A DNA stretch of 64,000 nucleotides, taken from assembly GCF_029946145.1 (NCBI RefSeq), contig NZ_JAQSDY010000006.1:1-64000 (forward strand), written 5' to 3'. Made by a program: the position numbers and the translations under genes. The stretch comes from Brevundimonas sp. Its GTDB lineage: Bacteria; Pseudomonadota; Alphaproteobacteria; Caulobacterales; Caulobacteraceae. The notes under the pieces are model-generated. The model searched no databases and was not told where the DNA came from. It saw only the letters and a program-made list of their open reading frames with translations. Below are positions 48,453 to 56,115 of this stretch, piece after piece (within the stretch, counting starts at the first letter, position 1; each line of letters opens with the position of its first letter).

Positions 48453-48608
48453 CCTTCTCCCCTTGCGGGAGAAGGTGGCGGCCCGAAGGGCCGACGGATG
48501 AGGGGTCTTGCCGGCGGGGAGTGATCCGGCGATCGCTGAGGGAACCCCGCGTGACCCCTCATCCGACCTCGCTTCGCTCGGCCACCTTCTCCCGCAAGGG
48601 GAGAAGGG
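48453..48608. repeat. Paired intergenic inverted repeat, family C, copy 2
   Basis: Same conserved blocks as the copy at 13585-13744. Both arms have the palindrome starting CCTTCTCCCCTTGCGGGAGA and the box GGATGAGGGGTC. The variable hairpins are CGGCCCGAAGGGCCG and CCGAGCGAAGCGAGG. The first is a perfect stem; the second pairs only in part. It lies between natB-like and rpsU. Confidence 0.85.
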
Positions 48609-48614
48609 CAGAAT

Positions 48615-48650
48615 AAAAAAGGGCCGCTCCGGTTTCCCGGGGCGGCCCTT
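48615..48650 (-). terminator. Rho-independent terminator of rpsU
   Basis: On the minus strand a stem of about 10 bp (GGGCCGCCCC-type pairing with GGAGCGGCCC) is followed by TTTTTT. It begins about 30 nt after the rpsU stop. Confidence 0.85.
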
Positions 48651-48679
48651 GATCTGTTCGTTCGGCTGTCGAGCGGGGT

Positions 48680-48937
48680 TTAGCCGCGGCTCGGACCGCC
48701 CACGCCCGGAACCCGGGGCTTCGGCGGCGGCAGCAGGCCTTCGCGCTGCATGCGCTTGCGGGCCAGTTTGCGGGCGCGGCGCACGGCCTCGGCCTTCTGG
48801 CGGGCGCGCTTCTCCGAGGGCTTCTCGTAGTGCACGTGGCGCTTCATCTCGCGGAAGCTGCCTTCGCGCTGCATTTTCTTCTTGAGGGCCTTGAGCGCTT
48901 GATCGACGTTATTATCGCGAACGAAAATCTGTACCAG
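48680..48937 (-). CDS. rpsU: 30S ribosomal protein S21
   Basis: The 85-residue basic protein reads [20 protein letters not shown] after its first residue, the universal S21 start. The highly conserved [20 protein letters not shown] follows. S21 binds near the anti-Shine-Dalgarno region of 16S rRNA. No ATG, GTG or TTG is in frame near this point. The codon at the expected initiator is CTG (48937-48935), preceded by AAAGGAG with an ideal 8-nt spacer. I therefore take CTG as the start. The Pro- and Gly-rich tail is longer than in E. coli. Confidence 0.9.
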   Translation of the reverse strand: MVQIFVRDNNVDQALKALKKKMQREGSFREMKRHVHYEKPSEKRARQKAEAVRRARKLARKRMQREGLLPPPKPRVPGVGGPSRG

Positions 48938-49127
48938 GTTGAACTCTCCTTTGGCCGCCCGCCGCGCACCTCGAAAGGGAGACGGGCAGACAAATAAAAT
49001 CTCGGTCCGACGGACAGGGGTCCGCGGATGAAGGCGGGCTGATACACGTTCGGCCCCCTCGTGTCCAGATCGTCGCGCTTCAATCTGAAGGGTCGAAACC
49101 CCCGGCTGACGGGGATATGCTGCCGCC

Positions 49128-49805
49128 ATGACCGATGCGCCACACCTGTCGAACGAGACGCCCGAGGGAGACTGGGGCGACCGGATGGAGCAGTCCGTGC
49201 TGGACGCCGCCGTGCGCCTGGCCCCGGCCCTGGGCTGGAACAGCCGGATGACGAGGAAGGCCTGCGCCGAAAACGGCCTGTCGCCCGGAGACGAGGAACT
49301 GCTGCTGCCCAATGGCGCGCGGGACCTGGCGGCCCTGCTGTCGCGCCGGCATGACGACCGGGCCTTGGCCGTTCTGGCCGGGGTCGATGCGAAATCGCTG
49401 AAGATGCGCGAGCGAATCGCCCGCGCCGTTTCGGCCCGGATGGAGGCGGGGGCCGCCGATCTGGACGCCACGCGCCGCTGCGCCGCCTTCCTCGCCCTGC
49501 CGACCAACGCCGATCTGGGCCTGAAGCTGGCGTGGGAGAGCGCCGACCACCTGTGGCATTGGGCCGGGGACACGGCGACGGACTGGAACCACTATTCCAA
49601 GCGGGCGATCCTGTCGGGCATCCTGATCCCGGCCCTGACCATGCGCTGGTTCGACGGCCGGGAAGCCGCCGAGGCCTTCGTCGCCGCCCGGATCGAGAAT
49701 GTGATGAGCTTCGAGAAATGGAAGGCCGGCAAGGACTTCGACGCGCCATTGCGAAAGGTGACGGATGTGCTGGGCCGGATGCGGTACGGGGCGAAAACCC
49801 GATAG
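49128..49805 (+). CDS. COQ9 family ubiquinone biosynthesis protein
   Basis: The 225-residue protein carries the COQ9 signature [15 protein letters not shown] (about residues 150-164) and a TetR-like helical fold. COQ9 binds lipids and supports the hydroxylation steps of ubiquinone synthesis; it is typical of alphaproteobacteria and mitochondria. ubiX, another ubiquinone gene, lies 4 kb away but is not linked in an operon. The upstream end diverges from rpsU. Confidence 0.88.
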   Translation: MTDAPHLSNETPEGDWGDRMEQSVLDAAVRLAPALGWNSRMTRKACAENGLSPGDEELLLPNGARDLAALLSRRHDDRALAVLAGVDAKSLKMRERIARAVSARMEAGAADLDATRRCAAFLALPTNADLGLKLAWESADHLWHWAGDTATDWNHYSKRAILSGILIPALTMRWFDGREAAEAFVAARIENVMSFEKWKAGKDFDAPLRKVTDVLGRMRYGAKTR

Positions 49806-49806
49806 C

Positions 49807-49881
49807 GCCCCCTCTCCCGTTGGGAGAGGGCTTGAGCGCACGGCGGCCGCAGGCCGTCGTCCTTGCGCGAAAGGGTGAGGG
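49807..49881. repeat. Intergenic repeat, family E, left copy
   Basis: A single arm: CCCTCTCCCGTTGGGAGAGG, CTTGAGCGC, a perfect variable hairpin from 49838 to 49858, then CCTTGCGCGAAAGGGTGAGG. An inverted copy is at 50301-50373, on the other side of the DUF559 gene. Confidence 0.8.
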
Positions 49882-49926
49882 TCGCCTGTTCACCGACAAG
49901 CCTCACAAGCCCACCGCCGCCGCGTG

Positions 49927-50256
49927 CTACCGAACGGCCGCCACAAGCCGCTCCGGCTCCGCCAACGCCTGATCGTTGGTGAAGCGCAGGACCGCCCAGC
50001 CCAGCGCCTCCAGGGCCTGCTGTCGGTGAATATCTTTCAGCATCACGTCCTCACGCGTGTGAACGCCCCCGTCAATCTCGATCACGAGTCGGAGCCGGTC
50101 ACAGGCGAAATCGGCGTAATACGGACCTTCGCGGTGCTGGCGCCTGAATTTGTGACCATCGACCTGACCCCCGCGCAGACGTGACCAGACGCGAATCTCG
50201 GCGAGTCCCGACGACTGACACAAGGCCCGAGCGCGGTCAGTCCGGTTGTATGACAT
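49927..50256 (-). CDS. DUF559 (endonuclease-like) protein
   Basis: The 109-residue protein contains VWSRLRGGQVDGHKFRRQH, YYADFACDRLRLVIEIDGG and WAVLRFTND. These match DUF559 proteins of the Vsr/restriction-endonuclease-like fold, with the Asp/Glu residues of FACDRLRLVIEIDGG as candidate metal ligands. The cellular role is not known; many are found singly in alphaproteobacteria. It is flanked by inverted copies of repeat family E. ATG 50256 was chosen because the conserved region begins shortly after it. Confidence 0.75.
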   Translation of the reverse strand: MSYNRTDRARALCQSSGLAEIRVWSRLRGGQVDGHKFRRQHREGPYYADFACDRLRLVIEIDGGVHTREDVMLKDIHRQQALEALGWAVLRFTNDQALAEPERLVAAVR

Positions 50257-50300
50257 GAGGTGAGTGAAACAACCTATAAGTTTACAAGTTCGATAGCCGG

Positions 50301-50373
50301 CCCTCACCCTTTCGCGCAAGGGCGATCGCTTCGCTCTCGCGCGCTCAAGCCCTCTCCCAACGGGAGAGGGGGC
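50301..50373. repeat. Intergenic repeat, family E, right copy (inverted)
   Basis: Inverted copy of the element at 49807-49881 with the same outer blocks. The inner hairpin differs: GCGAGAGCGAAGCGATCGC here (reverse strand), against the perfect stem of the left copy. Together they bracket the DUF559 gene. Confidence 0.8.
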
Positions 50374-50671
50374 GAGAAATGGAGACTCTCGCCCCTTCCG
50401 ACCCGCCCTTTTGAGGACAGGAATCCGCTACTTCCGCCCCGGCGAACCGGCGTCTGCCTCGCTGCAAACAGACCTGCGACCGTTTCTGACGCGAGCCTGT
50501 GCATAATAGAGGAATGCCCGCCGGGCCTGGTCTTTGACACTGTCCACCCTGCCGTCGCGCGTCCTCGGGAGCCGTCGAAACGTCTCCGCCGGCACGGCGT
50601 CTTCCGCGGAGTTTGCCGCTCGCATTTTTTCGGCGGCTATACGAGACTCTCGCCCCTCGAACCGTCCCGGA
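50374..50671. other. Intergenic stretch without a confident gene
   Basis: About 300 bp between the repeat and the purK stop. A 65-codon frame on the minus strand (50428-50625) is open but has no clear ribosome-binding site and resembles nothing I know. The sequence is less GC-rich around 50480-50540. No terminator for purK is obvious here. Confidence 0.4.
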
Positions 50672-51745
50672 TCAGAGCGGCTTCACCCGGTTCACATGGC
50701 CCATCTTGCGGCCGGGTCGGGCCTCGGCCTTGCCGTAGAGGTGCAGGCGGGCGTCGGCCTTGCCGGACAGCTTCGTCCACTGTTCGATCTCGTCGCCCAG
50801 CAGGTTGGTCATCTCGACGCGGGCGTGGGCCGTGGTCGGGCCCAGCGGCCAGCCGGCGATGGCGCGGATATGCTGTTCGAACTGGTCGCAGACGCAGCCG
50901 TCCTGGGTCCAGTGGCCGGTGTTGTGAACGCGTGGCGCGATCTCGTTGACCAGCAGGCGGCCGTCTCCGAGATCGAACAGTTCGACGCCGAGCACCCCGA
51001 CATAGTCGAGGCCCTCCAGCACCGCCTTCGCGATGGCCCGCGCCCGCTTCTCCGTCTTCGCATCGACGGCGGCGGGGGCGAGGGTGGTCTTCAGCACGCC
51101 GCCCTTGTGAACGTTCTCGCCCAAGGGATAGACGGCGATGGCGCCGTCGCGGCCGCGCGCGGCGATGATCGACAGCTCCCGCACGAACGGGGCCTTGGCC
51201 TCCAGCACCGACGGGGTCTGGCCGACGGCGTTCCAGGCGTCGGCCGCCATGGCCGCGGACCGCACCCAGACCTGGCCCTTGCCGTCATAGCCCTCGCGGC
51301 GGGTCTTGAGCACCGCCGGCGTCCCGAGCCGCTCCAGCCCGGCCAGCAGGTCGTCGAGGCTGTCGACGGCGGCGAAGTCGACCGTGGTCGCGCCGACGCC
51401 GTTGAGGAAGGTCTTCTCGTCGACCCGGTCCTGGGCCACGGCGAGGGCCATGGGGCCGGGCGCCACGACCGCGCCGCCCTCGACCAGCCGCTCGACCGAG
51501 GTCGCGGGGACGTTTTCGAACTCGAAGGTCACCGCCTGACAGGTCTGGCCCAGCACCATCAAGGCCGTGGGATCGTCATAGGCGGCGACGATCTGGCCCT
51601 GGGACACGCGTCCGGCGGGACTGTTCTCCTCGGGATCGAGGATGACGACGTTAAAGCCGAGGCGTGACGCCGCCTGGCTGAGCATGCGGCCCAGCTGGCC
51701 GCCGCCGAGAATGCCGAGGGTCGCGCCGGGAGCCAGAGGAGCCAC
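50672..51745 (-). CDS. purK: N5-carboxyaminoimidazole ribonucleotide synthase
   Basis: The 357-residue ATP-grasp enzyme starts LGILGGGQLGRMLSQAASRL and has FEFENVPATSVERL and the ATP-binding EAKAPFVRELSIIAARG. It converts AIR, bicarbonate and ATP to N5-CAIR in purine synthesis. The start is GTG 51745, immediately after the purE stop (TGAGTG), so the pair is translated together. Confidence 0.96.
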   Translation of the reverse strand: MAPLAPGATLGILGGGQLGRMLSQAASRLGFNVVILDPEENSPAGRVSQGQIVAAYDDPTALMVLGQTCQAVTFEFENVPATSVERLVEGGAVVAPGPMALAVAQDRVDEKTFLNGVGATTVDFAAVDSLDDLLAGLERLGTPAVLKTRREGYDGKGQVWVRSAAMAADAWNAVGQTPSVLEAKAPFVRELSIIAARGRDGAIAVYPLGENVHKGGVLKTTLAPAAVDAKTEKRARAIAKAVLEGLDYVGVLGVELFDLGDGRLLVNEIAPRVHNTGHWTQDGCVCDQFEQHIRAIAGWPLGPTTAHARVEMTNLLGDEIEQWTKLSGKADARLHLYGKAEARPGRKMGHVNRVKPL

Positions 51746-52234
51746 TCAGTCCTCGACCGTCTCGTGGACCGCCTCGGTCTGGGCTTCGCGGAACGCCGTC
51801 AGCCGGCCTGCGAGCACTGGATCGGCCAAGGCCAGGATCTGCGCCGCCAGGATGCCGGCGTTCTTGGCCCCCGCCTCGCCGATGGCGAGGGTGGCGACCG
51901 GGACGCCGCCCGGCATCTGGACAATGGAGAGCAGGCTGTCCATCCCCTTGAGCGCCTTGGACTCGACCGGTACGCCCAGCACCGGCAGTTCGGTCATGGA
52001 GGCGGCCATGCCCGGCAGGTGGGCCGCCCCGCCGGCCCCGGCGATGATGATCTTGAAGCCCGCCGCCCTGGCCCCGGTGGCGAAGTCGAACAGGCGCTGC
52101 GGCGTGCGGTGGGCGCTGACGACCTTCGCCTCCCAGGCCACGCCGAGCCGGTCCAGCGCGTCGGCGGCGTGTTTCATGGTCGGCCAGTCCGAGCGGCTGC
52201 CCATGATGATCGCCACGGGAGTCTGGGTCGCCAT
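51746..52234 (-). CDS. purE: N5-carboxyaminoimidazole ribonucleotide mutase
   Basis: The 162-residue protein has the PurE motifs [12 protein letters not shown] and [12 protein letters not shown] and the [12 protein letters not shown] loop. It rearranges N5-CAIR to CAIR, the step after PurK. It is the first gene of the purE-purK unit; its upstream region of 80 bp is shared with the divergent diguanylate cyclase gene. Confidence 0.97.
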   Translation of the reverse strand: MATQTPVAIIMGSRSDWPTMKHAADALDRLGVAWEAKVVSAHRTPQRLFDFATGARAAGFKIIIAGAGGAAHLPGMAASMTELPVLGVPVESKALKGMDSLLSIVQMPGGVPVATLAIGEAGAKNAGILAAQILALADPVLAGRLTAFREAQTEAVHETVED

Positions 52235-52281
52235 GGATGCGCACGCCTTTCGCGGGAAAGCGGCGCGATACAGGACTCGCG

Positions 52282-52307
52282 TTGCGCCCGCAACCGACGG
52301 CGTTAGG
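52282..52307 (+). promoter_or_regulatory. Possible promoter of the diguanylate cyclase gene
   Basis: TTGCGC at 52282-52287 and GTTAGG at 52302-52307 are 14 bp apart. If used, it would rule out a start at TTG 52315 and favour GTG 52360. The match is moderate. Confidence 0.3.
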
Positions 52308-52359
52308 CTGACCCTTGGCCGGACGTGTTGAGTCGCTGGCCGGGGAGCCCTCTTCGCTC

Positions 52360-52923
52360 GTGACCAACGCGGCTGTCATCGACCCTTACGACGAGATCGA
52401 GCGCCTGCGCGCCGAGATCGAGGCCCTGCGCCGTCGCGCCGAAGCGGCCGAGGCGGCGGCGGATCATGACGTGCTGACGCCGGTCCTGAACCGGCGCGGA
52501 TTCATCGCCGCAATGAAGAGCGCGATGGCCTTCTGCCAGCGCCACGGCACGCCGGCGGTGCTGCTGTATCTCGATCTGGACGGGTTCAAGGGCGTCAACG
52601 ACAGTCTGGGCCACGCCGCGGGGGACGCCGCCCTGGTTCACATCGCCAACCTGCTGGCGGCCAATCTACGCGAATCGGATACCGTCGGTCGTCTGGGCGG
52701 CGACGAGTTCGGCCTGCTGCTGCTCAACGCCGGCCTGAACGGCGGCCGCGAGAAGGCGCAACGGCTGGCCGACGCCCTGGCGGCCGAGGAATTCGCCTGG
52801 AACGGCCAGTCGGCGCGTCTGGGCGGCTCGTTCGGCGTCCGGGCCTTCAACGGTCACACCGATCCCGAGGTCTGGCTGGCCGAGGCCGACGCGGCCATGT
52901 GGGTTCGCAAGAAGGGGCGGTGA
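52360..52923 (+). CDS. GGDEF-domain diguanylate cyclase
   Basis: The 187-residue protein consists of a short N-terminal coiled coil (about residues 10-35, rich in Glu, Arg and Ala) and one GGDEF domain. The domain has [24 protein letters not shown] and an intact GGDEF active site in [12 protein letters not shown]. It should make cyclic di-GMP from two GTP; the coiled coil probably supports dimers. No sensor domain is attached. GTG 52360 has GGGGAG about 13 nt upstream; an in-frame TTG at 52315 is possible. An RxxD inhibitory site is not evident. Confidence 0.88.
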   Translation: MTNAAVIDPYDEIERLRAEIEALRRRAEAAEAAADHDVLTPVLNRRGFIAAMKSAMAFCQRHGTPAVLLYLDLDGFKGVNDSLGHAAGDAALVHIANLLAANLRESDTVGRLGGDEFGLLLLNAGLNGGREKAQRLADALAAEEFAWNGQSARLGGSFGVRAFNGHTDPEVWLAEADAAMWVRKKGR

Positions 52924-52929
52924 TCCCGT

Positions 52930-53154
52930 TCAGGCGATGATGTCGGGCAGGATCCGGTCTTCGATCTTGGTGATCTCGTCGCGCAGGACCAGCTTCTTCC
53001 GCTTCAGCCGCGCGATCATCAGCTGATCCGGCACCGGCATGCGCGCCAGGGCCTCGATCGAGGCGTCGAGGTCGGCGTGCTCGAGCTGAAGCAGCTTCAG
53101 CCGGGCATGGAGCGCCAGCTCTTCCTCGGTCAGAAAGGGTTCATCGTCATTCAT
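52930..53154 (-). CDS. DUF465 (YdcH-like) protein
   Basis: The 74-residue acidic/basic helical protein ends with the DUF465 core ARLKRKKLVLRDEITKIE. It forms a helical hairpin in family members; the function is unknown. It converges on the diguanylate cyclase gene, 6 nt apart. Another DUF465 gene is at 54396. Confidence 0.75.
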   Translation of the reverse strand: MNDDEPFLTEEELALHARLKLLQLEHADLDASIEALARMPVPDQLMIARLKRKKLVLRDEITKIEDRILPDIIA

Positions 53155-53191
53155 GCCAGGATCCCGAACCTCATTTATACCGTGCGTCGCA

Positions 53192-53656
53192 TCAGGCCGG
53201 AAGGCGCTCGGCGAGACGAACCAGCCCCGCGCGGGGCGTGATCGGCGACCAGATCCGGGCTATGGCCACGAGGGCACCGAGCGGCGGTTTGCGGGGACCC
53301 GTCGACGAAGGGGCGAGGGTCTCCAGAGCGGTCAGAAGGCGGCGTTCCGCCTCCAGTTCCACCGCCTTGACCCGGGACCGGACAGCTTCGCGGTCGGCGT
53401 CATCCAGATCGGGTGCGCGGGACTTGAGCGCCCGGCGAACGGCGCGCAGCGGGGCGATGGCGGTCTCCTGCCAGGCCCGGGCGGTGTCGCTGGCGGCTTC
53501 CAGGGCGTCCTCGTCGGGCGCCCGGCCCTCGGCGGCGCACCAGGCGGCCCAGAGAAGCAAGGGAATGTTCTGGCCGGCGGTGTCCTGCAGTTCCAGGCAG
53601 GCGTCGGCCACGCCATCGGCGGCGTAGGCGGCTACGGCCCAGTCCCACAGGCTCAT
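53192..53656 (-). CDS. TIGR02444/DUF2390 family protein
   Basis: The 154-residue protein begins LWDWAVAAYAADGVADACLE and continues LQDTAGQNIPLLLWAAW, the pattern of the TIGR02444 (DUF2390) family. It is helical, with no signal peptide. Function is not established. Its ATG overlaps the ubiX stop (ATGA), so it is translated with ubiX. Confidence 0.75.
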   Translation of the reverse strand: MSLWDWAVAAYAADGVADACLELQDTAGQNIPLLLWAAWCAAEGRAPDEDALEAASDTARAWQETAIAPLRAVRRALKSRAPDLDDADREAVRSRVKAVELEAERRLLTALETLAPSSTGPRKPPLGALVAIARIWSPITPRAGLVRLAERLPA

Positions 53657-54267
53657 TCGCCCGCCGCACCCTTCAGCCCATCCCAGCGCCGGACGGGGGA
53701 CCAGTCGAGGCCGAACAGATCCAGCGCGCGCCCGACGGACTGGTCGACCATCTCGGCGATGCTGGCGGGCTTCGCATAGAAGGCGGGCAGGGGCGGGGCG
53801 ATGATCGCGCCCATCTCGGCGAGGGCGGTCATGGTGCGCAGATGGCCCAGGTGCAACGGCGTCTCCCGCACCATCAGCACCAGCGGCCGGCGCTCTTTCA
53901 GGACCACGTCGGCGGCGCGGGTCAGCAGGGTAGATGTCACCCCGGTGGCGATCTCGCTCATGGTGCGGACGGAACAGGGGGCGATGATCATGCCCATGGT
54001 CCGGAACGAGCCCGAGGCGATCGAGGCGCCGACGTCGTTGAGCCGGTGCGACACGTCGGCGCGGCCCATCAGGTCGTCGGCGGAAATATCGGTCTCCTGC
54101 GACAAGGTCAGCAGGGCGGCGCGGGTGACGACCAGATGGCTTTCGACACCCAGTTCGCGCAGGGCGTCCAGCACCCGGACGCCGTAAGTCACGCCGGATG
54201 CGCCGGAAATTCCGACGATCAGTCTGGCGGGCGTCGAGCCGGAAAGGTTCCTTACGGCTCCGTTCAC
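53653..54267 (-). CDS. ubiX: Flavin prenyltransferase UbiX
   Basis: The 204-residue protein has the FMN-binding start LIVGISGASGVTYGVRVL, the APCSVRTMSEIATG loop and the C-terminal region PLVLMVRETPLHLGHLRTM. It makes the prenylated FMN cofactor needed by the decarboxylase UbiD in ubiquinone synthesis. GTG 54267 gives a normal length; TTG 54318 is open in frame but less likely. It forms an operon with the DUF2390 gene. Confidence 0.94.
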   Translation of the reverse strand: MNGAVRNLSGSTPARLIVGISGASGVTYGVRVLDALRELGVESHLVVTRAALLTLSQETDISADDLMGRADVSHRLNDVGASIASGSFRTMGMIIAPCSVRTMSEIATGVTSTLLTRAADVVLKERRPLVLMVRETPLHLGHLRTMTALAEMGAIIAPPLPAFYAKPASIAEMVDQSVGRALDLFGLDWSPVRRWDGLKGAAGE

Positions 54268-54395
54268 ATCTTCGGCCAATTCGGGCTCCAGGGTGGTCCG
54301 TATCAGGACGGTCGGCAATTCACTGGAATGTGATTCTACAGCCGGTCAGACCCGGCGCTGACTGTACTGGTCCCTTAGACATGGAGGCGCAAGCC

Positions 54396-54569
54396 ATGAC
54401 CATCGAAGCTCGTATCCGCGAACTGGGAAACCGTCACCGCAACCTGGATGAGACCATCCGGCGGGAGATGATCCACCCGGCCACGGACTCGCTTCACGTC
54501 AGGGAGCTGAAGCAGCAGAAGCTCCGGCTCAAGGAACAGATCACCAGCCTGGAGGCCCGCGCGGGATAG
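54396..54569 (+). CDS. DUF465 protein
   Basis: The 57-residue protein MTIEARIRELGNRHRNLDET continues with a Lys/Gln-rich helix, LHVRELKQQKLRLKEQITSL, the DUF465 core. ATG 54396 is chosen since GGAGG lies 8 nt before it; ATG 54381 is in frame but overlaps that GGAGG. The function is unknown. It is divergent from ubiX and ends before a strong terminator. Confidence 0.8.
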   Translation: MTIEARIRELGNRHRNLDETIRREMIHPATDSLHVRELKQQKLRLKEQITSLEARAG

Positions 54570-54596
54570 CGAGGGGGCTTCCCGAAAAAGACATCG

Positions 54597-54627
54597 GCCC
54601 CGGAGAGCAATCTCCGGGGTCGTTTTT
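54597..54627. terminator. Bidirectional terminator between DUF465 and trcR
   Basis: An 11-bp stem (GGCCCCGGAGA/TCTCCGGGGTC, one G-T pair) is followed by TTTTT on the plus strand. On the minus strand a T run follows a few bases further. It serves the convergent genes on both sides. Confidence 0.85.
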
Positions 54628-54630
54628 CGA

Positions 54631-55302
54631 TCAGTCCTTGTTGCCGAATACCGAGGCCGCGGTGGGCTCGGCCCCGCGGCGTTCGCGGGCCTCGGGGACG
54701 AACTCCTCCTCGGCCGGTTCGGCGGGCGCATCGACGGGCTGCAGGGTGGCGCCGCCCTTCTTCGCATCGTCCTTCGCCTTCTTGTCGGCGGCCTTGCGGA
54801 CCAGTTCGTCCAGGGCCAGCTGGCCGACCAGGCCCAGGGTCACCGGGTCGACCGGCTTGATGTTGGGGCTGTTCCAGTGGGTGCGGTTGCGCACGCTCTC
54901 GATGGTCGACTTGGTGGTGCCGAGCATCTTGGCGATCTGGGCGTCGGTCACCTCGGGGTGGTTGCGCACGAACCAGGCAATGGCGTCCGGGCGGTCCTGG
55001 CGGCGCGAGACGGGCGTGTACTTCGGAGCGGGCTTGCCGCCCTTCATCAGTTCGGCGTGGCGGCTGACCACGGCCTGCATGCGGTAGTTTTCGTCGTTCT
55101 GGGCCTTGTCCAGTTCCTCGCGCGTCAACTGGCCATTGACCAGGGGATCGGCGCCGCGGATGTCGCGGGCCACGTCGCCGTCGGCGATGCCGCGCACTTC
55201 CAGCGGGTGCAGACCGCAGAAGTCGGCGATCTGCTCAAACGTCAGGGAGGTGTTGTCGACCAGCCAGACCGCGGTGGCCTTGGGCATGAGGATGTCGGTC
55301 AT
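54631..55302 (-). CDS. trcR: TrcR cell-cycle transcriptional regulator (DUF1013)
   Basis: The 223-residue protein contains MTDILMPKATAVWLVDNTSL, ADFCGLHPLEVRGIADGDVA and MLGTTKSTIESVRNRTHWNS, the hallmarks of DUF1013. Members are named cell-cycle transcriptional regulator TrcR in alphaproteobacteria and are reported to associate with RNA polymerase. The first 150 residues are conserved; the charged Ala/Lys/Glu-rich tail is not. rcdA, another cell-cycle gene, lies 2 kb downstream on the other strand. Confidence 0.85.
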   Translation of the reverse strand: MTDILMPKATAVWLVDNTSLTFEQIADFCGLHPLEVRGIADGDVARDIRGADPLVNGQLTREELDKAQNDENYRMQAVVSRHAELMKGGKPAPKYTPVSRRQDRPDAIAWFVRNHPEVTDAQIAKMLGTTKSTIESVRNRTHWNSPNIKPVDPVTLGLVGQLALDELVRKAADKKAKDDAKKGGATLQPVDAPAEPAEEEFVPEARERRGAEPTAASVFGNKD

Positions 55303-55519
55303 GGACGCAATTCCGATTGTGGTTCGATCCCGAAAACCGGGCTCTGGATACGACGGCGCCCGGCCTTTCGACCGGGCGTTGATGATGGCGATATAGGCCT
55401 ATTCGCGCGAAAAGAAAACGGACGCCGACAACGCCGTACAGCCAAGGTTCATCCGTCCTGCAGAACATTGGCTTCACAGGCGCGTTGTGCGTCCAGGAAC
55501 CCCGTTTGGGAGGAACGAC

Positions 55520-56113
55520 ATGTTGATTGAAATGCTGGGCGCGGCGGCGGTAATTTCGGGGGGAGCGGGTTCGGCGTCGCAGGATCCCCAGGTCGGGACC
55601 CGCGTCGCGCCGCGCGGCGACTATCGCGACACCTGCAGCGGCGAATATGTGAACCGGGGCCGGTTGTATGCCGACTGCCGGACCAATCGCGGGCAGATTC
55701 GCGGCACGTCGATCGAGCTGAACCGCTGCTCCGACTATGAGATTCGCAACAACAACGGCCTGTTGGTCTGCGGTCCGTACCGCGGGCAGTATGAGGACCG
55801 GCCCGGCGGCGGCGGAGGCGACGGTCCCGGTTGGCCGGGCGGCGGCGGACGCGGTTCGATCACCATCTATCGCGACGCCAATTTCCGCGGCGCCTCGTTC
55901 CGGTTTGACGGCGAGGTCCCGAACCTGGCCAACACCGGGTTCAACGACGCGATCTCATCGATGCAGTTCCGGGGCGCCTGGGAGGCCTGCACGGACGCCT
56001 ACTATCGCGGCCAGTGCCAGACGTTCACCGATGACGTCCGGAACCTGCAGCGCTGGGGCATGAACGACCGCATCTCCTCGCTGCGTCCGGTGGGCCGCGG
56101 CGGCCGCTGGTAA
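55520..56113 (+). CDS. Secreted CVNH plus beta/gamma-crystallin protein
   Basis: The 197-residue protein starts at ATG 55520 after GGGAGG. A short hydrophobic N-terminus may be a signal. Residues about 30-85 match a cyanovirin-N homology domain: YRDTCSGEYVNRGRLYADCR, GTSIELNRCSDYEIRNNNG and LLVCG, with four Cys. A Gly/Pro-rich linker (about 98-118) leads to a beta/gamma-crystallin domain with two Greek-key motifs: ITIYRDANFRGASFRF, then AYYRGQCQTFTDDVRNL. CVNH domains usually bind sugars and crystallin domains often bind Ca2+. The fusion suggests an envelope or secreted sugar-binding protein. Confidence 0.75.
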   Translation: MLIEMLGAAAVISGGAGSASQDPQVGTRVAPRGDYRDTCSGEYVNRGRLYADCRTNRGQIRGTSIELNRCSDYEIRNNNGLLVCGPYRGQYEDRPGGGGGDGPGWPGGGGRGSITIYRDANFRGASFRFDGEVPNLANTGFNDAISSMQFRGAWEACTDAYYRGQCQTFTDDVRNLQRWGMNDRISSLRPVGRGGRW

Positions 56114-56115
56114 CG

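Noticed and set aside
50428..50625. 65-codon frame upstream of the DUF559 gene region on the minus strand
   Set aside because: No clear ribosome-binding site and no similarity that I recognise; kept only as a note in the intergenic entry.
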